Assembly: GCA_001275005.1 (NCBI GenBank)
Contig: JWZX01001359.1
Coordinates: 1 to 20,263, forward strand
DNA: 20,263 nucleotides
Origin: Chrysochromulina tobinii
Lineage: Eukaryota; Haptophyta; Prymnesiales; Chrysochromulinaceae
Direction: 5' to 3'
Position 1 is the first letter of the stretch; every line of letters begins with the position of its first letter. Below are positions 9,201 through 17,555 of the stretch, piece after piece. The position numbers and the translations under genes are program-made. The notes below the pieces were generated by a model that worked only from the letters and a program-made list of their open reading frames with translations, searched no databases and had not been told where the DNA came from.

Positions 9201-12200
9201 CCTTGGCGGCTTCCGCCTCGGGGCCGCGCGCGCTGGCAACGGCGTCCGACACGGCGGCCGGCAGCGATTTGCCGTTTGGCGCGGCCTCTGCAGTGGGCGA
9301 GAAGCTGCAGGCGCAGGACTCGCGCTCGGGGATCTGGTACGACGCCAAGGTCGTCAAGATTGACGGCGAGGGCGACGGGTGCTCTCTCAAGGTGCACTAC
9401 ATGGGATGGAAGGCACGCTTCGACGAGTGGATCCGGGTCGACCAGGGGCGGCTCCGGGCGATGGGCGCGCCCTCGCCGCGCGCGCCTCAGCCTGACGGCT
9501 CCGCGCCCGAGGCGGAAGACGACGACGAGGCGGCGGCCGTGGAAGCTCACGATGATACGGCGCCTTCGGAGGAGAAGCCCATGTGCGATCGCCTGTACGG
9601 CGTCGAGTGCGGCGTGGGCGATATGATGCACGCCAAGGATAGCTACGGCAAGTGGTACGACGCCAAGGTCGTTGAGGTGCGCGGTGAGGGCGAGTCGCGC
9701 GAGCTCAAGGTGCACTACATGGGGTGGAAGGCGCGCTTTGACGAGTGGATGCAAGTTGGAATCGGGCGGCTGAAGCCCAAGGGTGGTCCCTCGCCGCCAC
9801 GCACGCTCGAGGAGATGGCTGCTGCCAGGGAGGCTGCCGAGCGCGAGGCGGCGGACAAGGCTGAGGCTGCGGCTGAGGCTGCGGCGGCGGCGAAAGCGCT
9901 TGCTGAGGCCGAGGCTCAGGCGAAGGCGAAGGCAAAAGCGAAGGCGAAGGCCGAGGCTACTTCGGCAAAGGCCGAGGCGGCGAAGGCCGAGGCGGCGAAG
10001 GCCGAGGCGGCGAAGGCGAAGGCAGCGGAGGGGGAACATGCGAAACGTCTCGACTACGATCCCTCGAGCTTCGGGGTTGATAGCGTCATCGGCGATCGCC
10101 TGCAAGCCCAGGACAACAAGGGCCACTGGTATGACGCAAAAGTAGTGGATGTGCGCTGCGAGGGCCTCGACCGCGACGTCAAGGTGCATTACATGGGTTG
10201 GAGGACGCGCTATGACGAGTGGATCCTCGTGACGGACCGACGGCTGCGGCCCATCGGGGCGAGCTCACCACCAGCGCATCGGGCCGGGCCCCCACAGAAG
10301 AGCCCACCTCGGCAGAGACCCTCGGCAGAGGAGGCACCGCGCGAGGACGCAAAGATGCTCGATCCGGACTTTGGCAACGACGCTGTCGTGGGCGATAAGC
10401 TAAGAGCGATGGACTCACGCGGCGACTTCTACGACGCACGCGTGGTGGCTGTTGATGACGAGGGTGAGACCCGCTCGCTGCGCATCCACTTTCTTGGCTG
10501 GAACAAGCGATGGGATGAGTGGGTCGAGGTCGGCGCCGGGCGGCTGATGGAAATCGGCGCGCTGTCGCCATGTGTGGTCCAGCCGGACGGGAGTGCGCCA
10601 GAAGACGAACATTTCGGCACCTTGCTGCAACCCGGCGACTACCTCGAGGCTCGTGATTCCATTCATGGCAAGTGGTATCACGCCAGGGTGGTCGACACTG
10701 AGGGCGAGGGCTTCGATAGGCAACTTCTCGTGCACTTTCTTGGGTGGAAGGCCAAGTGGGATGAATGGGTTCCTGTCGGCGAGGGTCGGCTGCTTCCATG
10801 GGGCACTCCGGCGCCCGACGAGGAGGGGGAAGAGGAGGGTGAGGAGGAGGAGGCGGAGGGGGAGGGGGCGGAGGCGGAGGCGGAGGAGGCGGAGGAGGGG
10901 CAGGAAGCGATGAAAGAGGCGATGGATACGGAGGAAGATCCCGCATTTGCAGTCGACGCTGCGGTGGGCGACTGGCTGCGGGCCAAGGACAGCTACGGCA
11001 CGTGGCACGATGCCAAGATCATCGAGCTCAAAGGCGAGTGCAAGGCGCGCGAGGTCAAGGTTCATTATAACCGATGGAACAAGCGTTGGGATGAGTGGAT
11101 CGAGGTCGGCGCCGGGCGACTGAAGACGATCGATGCGCCGTCGCCGTGCGAGATCCAGCCGGACGGGAGCGCACCCGAGGCCGAGGCGGAGGAGGAGGAG
11201 CCGGAGGAGGAGGAGCCTGAGGAGGAGCCTGAGGAGGAGCCTGAGGAGGATGACAACGAGGAGCAGGAGGACGGCGGGAAGGCAGAGCTTGACCCATCTT
11301 TCGGCAACGACCTTGTCGTGGGCGATAAGCTAAGAGCGATGGACTCAAAGGGGAAATTTTACGACGCACGCGTGGTGGCTGTTGATGACGAGGGTGAGAC
11401 CCGCTCGCTGCGCGTCCACTTTCTTGGCTGGAACAAGCGATGGGATGAGTGGGTCGAGGTTGGCGCCGGGCGGCTGATGAAAATCGGCGCGCTGTCGCCA
11501 TGCGTGGTCCAGCCGGACGGGAGTGCGCCCGAAGACGAGGCGGGGGAGGAGGCGGAAGAGCCCGATGAGGAGCCTGATGAGGAGCCTGATGAGGATGACA
11601 ACGAGGAGCAGGAGGACGAGGAGTCCAAACCAGCTGCGGCTCCCAATCCTTCTTTTGGTATTCACTCCTCAGTGGGCGAGAAGCTGCAGGCGCAGGACTC
11701 GCGCTCGGGGATCTGGTACGACGCCAAGGTCGTCAAGATTGACGGCGAGGGCGACGGGTGCTCTCTCAAGGTGCACTACATGGGATGGAAGGCACGCTTC
11801 GACGAGTGGATCCGGGTCGACCAGGGGCGGCTCCGGGCGATGGGCGCGCCCTCGCCGCGCGCGCCTCAGCCTGACGGCTCCGCGCCCGAGGCGGAAGACG
11901 ACGATGAGGCGGCGGCCGTGGAAGCCAAGGAGCCCCCTCCGCCGCCCCCGCCTCCCTCGATGAGCTACGAGAACTATGGCGTCGACGCCAAGGTAGGCGA
12001 CGCACTCGAGGCGCTCGACGTGCTTGGGAAGTGGCATTCGGCGCGCGTCGTGCAACTCGAGGGCGAGGGCATGGCGCGCACGGTCCTCGTACACTTCCCC
12101 GGTTGGAACGCAAAGCGATGGGATGAGTGGATTCAAGTAGGCACGGGGCGGCTCAAGCCCCTAGGTGCTCCAGCGCCCAGCGCCCCGCCTGCTCAGATGC

Positions 12201-14507
12201 ACTTGAAGGCGCGTTTGGAGGCCACCGCAGCGGAGGATGACGAGCAGCCGATGGCGGTTGAAGAGGAGGAGGAGGAGGAGGAGGACAATGAGGACGACGA
12301 GCCGGTGGCCGAGGCGGTGGCCGAGGCAGCTGCTGAGCTAGCTGAGCGCGACGAGGACGCGGCCATGTACGGCGTGTGCCTGGCCGCTGGCGACAAGCTC
12401 GAGGCAAAGGACCCGTACGGTAACTGGTACGTCGCCAAGGTGATTGGTGTGCGCGGCGAGGGCGAGACGCGCGAGGTCAAGGTGCACTACATGGGGTGGA
12501 AGGCGCGCTTTGACGAGTGGGTGCATGTGGGCACCGGGCGGCTGAAGCCCGAGGGTGGTCCCTCGCCGCCGCGGCCCGCGTCTGACGCGATGATCGCGCT
12601 CCTCAAAGCTCCCGAGGCGACCAAGGGCGCGTCTTCCCTCAAGGGCCTCTCACGTCGCGACAAGGGGTTGTCCACCGCGATGCTCATCTCGGTGGGCGGC
12701 AGCCGCCGCGCCGTGGCGAGCGCCTCGAGCGCCTCGCGCTCGCTCGTGCCCTATGAGCTCACTGGAGCGGTGGCGCAGCCATCGAACAGGCGAACGACCC
12801 ACGCCCAAGGCGGCCGGCGCGCGCGGCGGCGCGCTTGGCGCCGGCGGCGGGCGCGCGGGCGGCATGTGCATTGTGGTGCTCGACGAGCTCGACCAGCTTG
12901 TGAGCCGCCAGCAGGCGATCCTGTACTACCTCTTCGAGCTCGCGGCCCGGCCTGGCTCGCGCTTGGTGCTCATCGGCGTCGCGAACGCGCTCGACTTGAT
13001 CGACCACTCGCTGCCGCGGCTCGATGCCAAGGGGGCGGCGCCAACACTGCTCAAGTTCAACCCATACTCTCACGACGAGCTCTCGTCGATCATCCAGCAG
13101 CGTTTGGAGCCCATCGAGGCGACGCTCGGCACGACGCTCGTCGATCGGATGGCGGTGACCTTTGCGGCCAAGAAGGTGGCGGCCGCATCGGGCGACGCGC
13201 GCCGCGCGCTCGAGGTATGCCGCGTTGCTGCCGACAAGGCGATCGCCGAGCTCAAGGACTTTGAGGAACGTTTGCCACCGCCGCCGAGCCGCACAGCGCG
13301 CGCCGCGCCCTACGGCGCGCCGTACATGATGCGCGGCAAGTCGCCGCTCGCTCCGCGCCCATCGCCCCTCATCAGCGATGCCGAGCGGCAGCGCGCGTCC
13401 ACAGCCGCAGCGAGCGGCGCTGCCGGCGTGAGCTGCGGCGCCGGCGCGGGCGCGACGCCCAGTTGCACGCCGAGCGGGGCCGGAGCGCTGACGGCGGGCG
13501 CTGAGGTCTCGCGACTCGCGTTGCGGCCGCAGTTGCCACCGCGGCTGCCTGTGTCGGCCAGGGGGTCGGCCGTGCCGCCCTCGTCCGTTGGATCCGACGC
13601 ATCTGCCGCCTCGGCTGCCTCCACGGCCATCGCCACTGCTCCGGGCATGCTGCCGCCGCCCGCCTCTGCGTCTGCCGCCTCGAGCGCCGCCGGTTCGTCC
13701 TCCGCGGGCTCATCCTCTGGCGCAGCCGCGGGCGCCTCTGCGGACGTCTCCGGCGGCACCGAGCTGCTTCCCGCGTGGTCCGCGGACCCGCCGATCCGCT
13801 TCGATCACATGAAAGATGCGCTCGGCGTCGCGTTCCGCAGTGCTTCGTTCCAATTGCTCAAGTCGCTGCCGCACCACCAGTCACTCATCTTGTGCACGAT
13901 GGTGCTGCGCATGCGTCGGCTGACTCAGCAGGTGCGGGACGAGGCGGCGCGAGCGGCCGAGGCGGCCAAGAGGGCGGCCGAGGATGCGGCCGAGGCGGCG
14001 GCCAAGGAGGCGTGCACGCGCGAAGGCCCGGAGGCGGAGGCTGGTGCCGAGGCTGACCGCGGTGCGGATGCGGCCGAGGGTCACACCTCCGACGGTGCCG
14101 TCGCCAAGGTTGCCGCCGCCGCCAGGGGCAACGGGCGCGGCAGCGGTCGGACGACGAGCGCCGCCGCGGCAGCGGCTGCCGCCGCTGCGAGTGCCGCAGC
14201 CGTGAGCCGCGCGGCCGCGCTCGCAGCGGCCACGGGCGGGCACGAGCGGTGTACAATCAACATGCTGTCGGCGGAGTACGACAAGCTGTGCGCGAAGGCG
14301 AAGCTGCCTGCGCTCTCGCGGCAGGAGCTCGCCAACATGTGCGAGAACCTCGCCGTGTGCGGGCTACTCGGGCTCGGCGGCGCCACCGGCCGCCCCTCGC
14401 CCCACGAGAAACTGCAGCGCGCCGTTTGGCTGTGCATTTCGCAGGACGATCTGGAGCTCGCTACGTCCGAGCTGCGCGTATTCAAGCAGATGCTCGCGAC
14501 GAGCTGA
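6256..14507 (+). CDS. CDC6: CDC6-type replication licensing ATPase with PHD finger and inserted Tudor-knot array
   Basis: CDC6 is the AAA+ ATPase that binds ORC at origins and helps load the MCM helicase. Proposed model: exon 1 6256-6351, intron 6352-6424, a long exon to about 12.7 kb, one further small intron or frameshift, then a last exon to the TGA at 14505-14507; with 12746-12809 as intron 2 the product is about 2704 aa. Order: KR-rich N-terminus (possible NLS, 6-25); PHD finger 104-152 (Cys104, 107, 121, 126, His131, Cys134, 149, 152); AAA+ N-half with Walker A GSPGLGKS (296-303); Ala/Ser-rich linker from about 385; Tudor-like domain about 852-915; ten Tudor-knot repeats 983-2081; Walker B VVLDELDQL (Asp2164, Glu2165); sensor 1 LIGVANALDL (Asn2198); LPRL; sensor 2 ASGDARRALEVC (Arg2270/2271); winged helix about 2470-2704 with an Ala/Glu-rich insertion. 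VLDELDQL, the LIGVAN...LPRL block and GDARRALEVC fit CDC6 better than ORC1. Usual CDC6 length is about 500-600 aa. The ATG at 6256 is preferred over 6224 because it makes exon 1 splice in frame to ELRKLGLMGS. Confidence 0.8.
6352..6424 (+). other. Intron 1 of the CDC6 gene (73 nt)
   Basis: Donor GAG|GTGCGCTCACTCAC and acceptor TTCTCTCGGCAG|GAGCTG. The 3' half is pyrimidine-rich (CTTCTTCTCACAATGCCCCG). Removing it joins exon 1 (32 codons from the ATG at 6256) in phase 0 to the frame carrying the PHD finger. The same donor hexamer occurs in the intron at 15452-15554. Confidence 0.7.
8876..9080 (+). other. Tudor-like domain preceding the repeat array
   Basis: Residues about 852-915 of the CDC6 product read LHVGKQVRAKY, RWYTAVVTAV, GSCDVTYDTDGVVEYG, then VLPAYVRAL. 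The pattern (VGxxVxA, WYxAxVxxV, YDxDGxxEYGV, xxxYVR) is that of a plant-type Tudor or Agenet-like barrel. It is distinct from the ten Tudor-knot units that follow. Its ligand is unknown; related folds bind methylated lysine or arginine. Confidence 0.5.
9291..9546 (+). repeat. 256-bp direct repeat, copy 1 (Tudor-knot unit 1)
   Basis: Identical to 11670-11925 except for one synonymous base (C at 9526, T at 11905, both Asp). It covers unit 1 and its QPDGSAPEAEDDDEAAAVEA linker. The 2379-bp offset is a multiple of three, so the frame is kept. Confidence 0.95.
9968..10012 (+). repeat. 15-bp tandem repeat coding for KAEAA
   Basis: Three exact copies of AAGGCCGAGGCGGCG, followed by a decayed unit (AAGGCGAAGGCAGCG). 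It sits in a charged Ala/Lys/Glu linker (9810-10060) between Tudor-knot units 2 and 3, predicted to form a long single helix. Confidence 0.9.
10370..10607 (+). repeat. Direct repeat pair, Tudor-knot unit 4 (copy at 11300-11537)
   Basis: Unit 4 and unit 7 align at a constant offset of 930 bp, with long identical stretches including the GTGGGCGATAAGCTAAGAGC start and the CAGCCGGACGGGAGTGCGCC end. Differences are concentrated around the loop between the AMDS and YDARVV segments (SRGDF versus SKGKF). Roughly nine bases in ten agree by eye. Confidence 0.85.
11670..11925 (+). repeat. 256-bp direct repeat, copy 2 (Tudor-knot unit 8)
   Basis: Partner of 9291-9546 with 255 of 256 bases the same. The flanks are unrelated, so the duplicated block is sharply bounded. 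Identity at third codon positions shows a recent duplication or gene conversion. Confidence 0.95.
12746..12809 (+). other. Candidate intron 2 of the CDC6 gene (boundaries uncertain)
   Basis: The Tudor-array frame and the Walker B frame differ by one register. Frame 2 is open to 13264 and the Walker B frame is open from 12594, so the switch must fall between the end of the array and Walker B at 12864. Intron 12746-12809 (donor GTGCCC, acceptor CCCAAG, 64 nt, phase 0) restores the frame. Other frame-compatible choices are 12692-12809, 12713-12809, 12667-12778 and 12670-12778. None has a strong pyrimidine tract. A one-base sequencing error or a real frameshift would give the same picture. Confidence 0.35.
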
Positions 14508-15287
14508 GACGGCGCGGCGAGGGACGGAGATGAACAGCTGAACCAGTGGAGGCAAGGCAGGCTGAGGGGATGCGGATGGAAAGGGGGAAACCACAAACGC
14601 TGAGAAACTGAACAGCATCCGAATGCCGAAGAGCGAGAGAGTGCGAGAGGGGCAGAGATTATACAGAGTACGGACGGGGGTACCGTAAAGGGGGGGCGAC
14701 TGAGGGAGAGAGGACGGTAGAAAAACGATGCTGCATGTGACAGCCGTCCGGTCCGAATTCGGCGTCAACGCGTCCGCAATATTAATTAATTTTAATACAT
14801 CTCGAACCGGTAATCGAACGGGGTAACGCTCGGCTAACCGTTAACTTCTCCCTGAGCCGCTCGACGCATTTCCGACTAAAAATGGAGCAGGGTCCGTTAC
14901 CGGGGCACGAGGCCTCTGGAGGCCAGAGCCGAGCGCCCGATAAGGCCCGTGCGCGGCCCAAGAGGCATTACGCATCAGACGGCGCCTGGGCATGAGGTGG
15001 GACCTCATGTCGTGTCGCGGTACTAAACCCATGACTAAACCGTGAAGGACTGTAAAGGTGTAGCCTCAAAGTCGGGGTTGAATATAGGTTGATGAGTTTG
15101 ACACACAAGGAAACGCCCCTGAACGGGGGGTGGGGGTCGCAGTCCTGCAGACGGGGCGGGGTGTGCTGCGCGCGCCGCCGCCCACGTAACAAATACAGAA
15201 GTACCGCCGGTCACACCTCCGTCCATTGCGATAGAGGCCCCCGTGCTTGGGGGTCCGGTGAGTGTGCGCGTTTGTGTTTCACAGCCA
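14508..15287. other. Intergenic region between two plus-strand genes
   Basis: These 780 bases have no supported gene. The first 200 are purine-rich (GGGAGAGAGGACGG style), presumably 3' UTR of CDC6. There is an AT-rich island (ATATTAATTAATTTTAATAC) near 14778-14797 and a perfect hairpin at 14991-15009. Just before the next start codon, TTTGTGTTTCACAG at 15271-15284 looks like a splice acceptor, so a 5' UTR intron is possible. Confidence 0.45.
14991..15009. repeat. Perfect 8-bp stem hairpin, GGG loop
   Basis: CATGAGGT, loop GGG, ACCTCATG, in the spacer 279 bp before the next start codon. It has the same geometry as the hairpin at 650-668 but a different stem sequence. Confidence 0.6.
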
Positions 15288-16302
15288 ATGTTTAGAATTC
15301 GACACCCAGCAGCAGCAACGAACGGTTACAAAACCTTGGTTGACGTCGCGCCGCTCAACAACATGCCGCATCGAGCAGTCTATTCCGTGGACGACGTGAC
15401 GACCACAGCCACGCTGGAAGTCTGGCGTGACAAGCTCTCGCGCGAGGAGAAGTGCGCACCACCACCACGCTCTCGCCTGTTCCATGTTTGGCACTGCGTG
15501 CGCTTGCTTGCTGCTCCTCCTTGCTCATCTGCTGGGCTGCCCATTTTCACGCAGGTCCAAGGGCGAGTGGCATCACCGTTTCGGCGATAAGCTCGGCATG
15601 GAGGCACCCGCCTCGCGGCCGGCCTCCGAGCAGTGGCGCGCATTGAAAGGCCCCATGGACCTGAGCCACCTGCCGCCTCCCGGCCGCCCGTCGATGAGCG
15701 TGGAGCCGACGACGAGTGCGCTGAGGTGGGACGCGGCGCTCAGCCGTAACAATCTGCCGATGAAGGCGCCGAGTGTGGCGAGCAGCAAGCACTCGGCCGT
15801 GAGCCTGCCGTCGATGCGCACGGTCTCGATCACGAGCTCCGCCGACCGCCGACGTGAGCTGTTGATCGAGCGGCACGCCGAACTGCAGGCGCAGCTGCAG
15901 CTAGTGGAGCAGATGCTCAAACAGAACACGCCGTCCACCATGCTCTCGGCCCTCTCAGGCGTGAGCCGCGCGAGCGGCATGTCGCGCGCTAGCCAGGTAT
16001 CCCATATGAGCCAGGCGTCGCGCGTGAGTGGCGAAAGCGGTGCGTGCGGCGGCAGCGCCGCTAAGCAGCGTGACATAGAGCCCATGCCTGAAAGACGCGC
16101 GCCGCGGGTGCTGCTGGGTCCGATCCCCGAGCTCCGGGACATGCTGCCGCCGCGCGAGCCTGCCCAGTACGGCGCCGTGCCGCTGTGCCTCGACAAGCAA
16201 GACCCCGACTACAAGGCGCTCTCGCCCTTCAAGTCGGTCACAGGTGTCGGGCTGGCGATGCCCGGGACGGCACTGAGCAGCGCCCATAGCCCGCGGCATT
16301 GA
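15288..16302 (+). CDS. Unrecognised 303-aa protein with coiled coil (two exons)
   Basis: Exon 1 15288-15451 joins exon 2 15555-16302 in phase 2, giving 303 aa starting MFRIRHPAAATNGYKTLVDV. I do not recognise the family. Visible features are a polar N-terminal part (EVWRDKLSREEK|SKGEW across the junction), a Pro/Ser-rich middle, a predicted coiled coil at 151-179 (ADRRRELLIERHAELQAQLQ), a Ser/Arg-rich segment with a recurring SRAS/SQAS pattern at 189-213, and a Pro-rich tail with RVLLGPIPELRDMLPPRE and a DPDYKALSPFKS motif. There is no signal peptide or membrane segment once the intron is removed; the hydrophobic LLLLLAHLLGCPF stretch in the single-frame reading is translated intron. A soluble cytoskeletal or scaffold-type protein is possible, but that is only an impression. 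Confidence 0.65.
15452..15554 (+). other. Intron in the 303-aa gene (103 nt)
   Basis: Donor GAGAA|GTGCGCACCACC and acceptor CCCATTTTCACGCAG|GTCCAAG, with a pyrimidine-rich 3' half (GCTTGCTTGCTGCTCCTCCT). Splicing links two frames with no stop and with similar codon use. The donor hexamer is the same as in CDC6 intron 1. Confidence 0.75.
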
Positions 16303-17555
16303 GGCGCCTCTCCGTGCATGCGCGAGATGCCAAACCCTCTCGCCTCTGGATGGAGAGGTGGAGGGTGCAGAGCATGTTTTATATGGATGGATTTTGACCC
16401 ATGTTTGGCGGCGCGCATACCACAAAGTCGAGTACATAGATCGCCCGCATTTATTGGTGCGGAGTTAACGGGCGCACGAGGCTCGTATACGGTGTAGTGC
16501 ACGTCTGGGTAGCCTCAAGCCTGCTGTCTGTTGGCCGTACATGTAGCGCTGAGGTAGCGCATTGCCGGCTGAGGTACGCGAAGATTCAAGATTTGAAGAT
16601 AGCGACGCCGCGTTGGGCGCGCTAGGCCCCCGTAGGCGCTCTACCGGGGGGGGACGGCTACGTCGGCCGCGAAGCGCGAAGTATTAGCCGCACCGCGCCG
16701 CGCCCCCGGCGTGGGCCGGGCGGGCGGGCGCCACGACCGTGCGGTGCGAGTAGCTAGGTGCGAGGCTGCGAGGCGTGCGAGCCGTCGCGCCCGCGCCGCG
16801 CGTGCCCCCCCGGCGGCCGGGGCGGCCGCGCATGAGGCATGCGCGCGCGCGGCGCGCGATACCGTCGATTTCTCGTACGTGAGCTCGTTAAAAGGGATTG
16901 AATGTTTAGAATTTGCCGCGGACCGGCTCGCCATGGCGCGAGCCTCCTACGGTGATCGAGTCGCTAAGCTCCGATCGCGGCACGCGGGAGCCGGGACCGG
17001 CACCCACTCCCACACGCGTTTCGTTATTGCCGCATCCGCGCGTGCAGACTTGTAAACACTCTTGTAAACATTGTTCACAGTTGTCCTTGCCGGCCATTCT
17101 ATTCCGTTTAAATCCCCAAAGGCACGGTCCGGTCGGCGGGTCGGATTACTGTCGTCCGTGTAGGGATGCGGATGGCGCCCTATATGCTAGACTCAAAAGG
17201 TCAAATGGAAATTATACTCGAGTAGTAGACCACTTCGGCATTTGGGCGTGTCAAGTCGCCGACACGCGACAGAGCAGTGTGAAGGGTGTCCGCGATGCGT
17301 CGTGGGCGCCAGTGTGAGTACGTAGCTCGTACGTCGCGTCGTAGGTTCGTCGCGCCGTCGGGATCGGGGGGTTGGGGTGGGTTCAGCCGTTCAGCGCGGA
17401 AAAGCGCGGAGGGTTGGCGGCGTTAAGACGAAAGCGCGAGGGTCCGAGAGGAGGTGGGTGCGCGCAAGCCTGACGCAAGCCTTCCGGAGGAGGTGGCATC
17501 GTGAGTTTGAATCAAACCCTATCTCGTCGTACCGTAGTATGTCGATGCACTCGCT
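16303..17555. other. Long convergent intergenic region
   Basis: These 1253 bases lie between the 3' ends of two convergent genes. I find no gene, tRNA or rRNA. About 16640-16860 is extremely GC-rich and low in complexity (GCGCGC, GGCGGGCGG runs). A short direct repeat CTTGTAAACA occurs at 17049-17058 and 17061-17070. Several open frames exist, but their translations are Arg/Ala-rich and look like by-products of base composition. Confidence 0.5.

Larger units (their letters stand above)
9275..12571 (+). repeat. Array of ten Tudor-knot (chromo-barrel) repeats inside CDC6
   Basis: Ten units of about 65-68 residues start at 9275, 9596, 10070, 10370, 10613, 10946, 11300, 11654, 11975 and 12368. 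Each opens with FG or YG, then VGDKLxAxDSxG, WYDAKVV, GEGE, LKVHYMGW, a KARFDEW or NKRWDEW block, VGxGRLKP and GAPSP. The WYxAKV / VHYxGW / R(F/W)DEW core is that of the Tudor-knot or chromo barrel of MOF/Esa1 acetyltransferases and MRG15. Most units keep the aromatics expected in a binding cage (Tyr in WYD, Tyr or Phe in VH(Y/F), Trp in DEW). Units 4, 5 and 7 have VHF instead of VHY, and units 4 and 7 have FYDA instead of WYDA. Spacers are acidic (units 4-10) or Ala/Lys/Glu-rich (between 2 and 3). Units 1 and 8 are nearly identical in DNA, and units 4 and 7 are close. Confidence 0.8.

Noticed and set aside
9143-10189. Long open frame (348 aa) on the minus strand across the Tudor array
   Set aside because: It is antisense to a strongly patterned coding repeat. 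Its translation is Leu/Arg/His-rich and merely mirrors the sense repeats; GC-rich DNA lacks stops.
10179-10946. Minus-strand frame with a poly-proline run
   Set aside because: The prolines are the reverse complement of the GGA/GAG acidic linker tract; no independent coding signal.
6224-13264. Treating the array-containing frame as a separate gene from the Walker B part
   Set aside because: The two parts carry complementary halves of a single AAA+ domain in the right order with small spacing, so one interrupted CDC6 gene is the simpler reading.
15427-15554. Hydrophobic N-terminus (LLLLLAHLLGCPF) as a signal peptide for the 303-aa protein
   Set aside because: The stretch is the pyrimidine tract of an intron bounded by GTGCGC and TTCACGCAG; splicing to the upstream exon is better supported.
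15287-16912. 13-base word AATGTTTAGAATT at 15287 and again near 16900
   Set aside because: A few shared 13-mers are expected by chance in 20 kb; the flanks do not match.
17500-17525. T-arm-like GTTTGAATCAAAC suggesting a tRNA
   Set aside because: No matching acceptor, D or anticodon arms are found around it.
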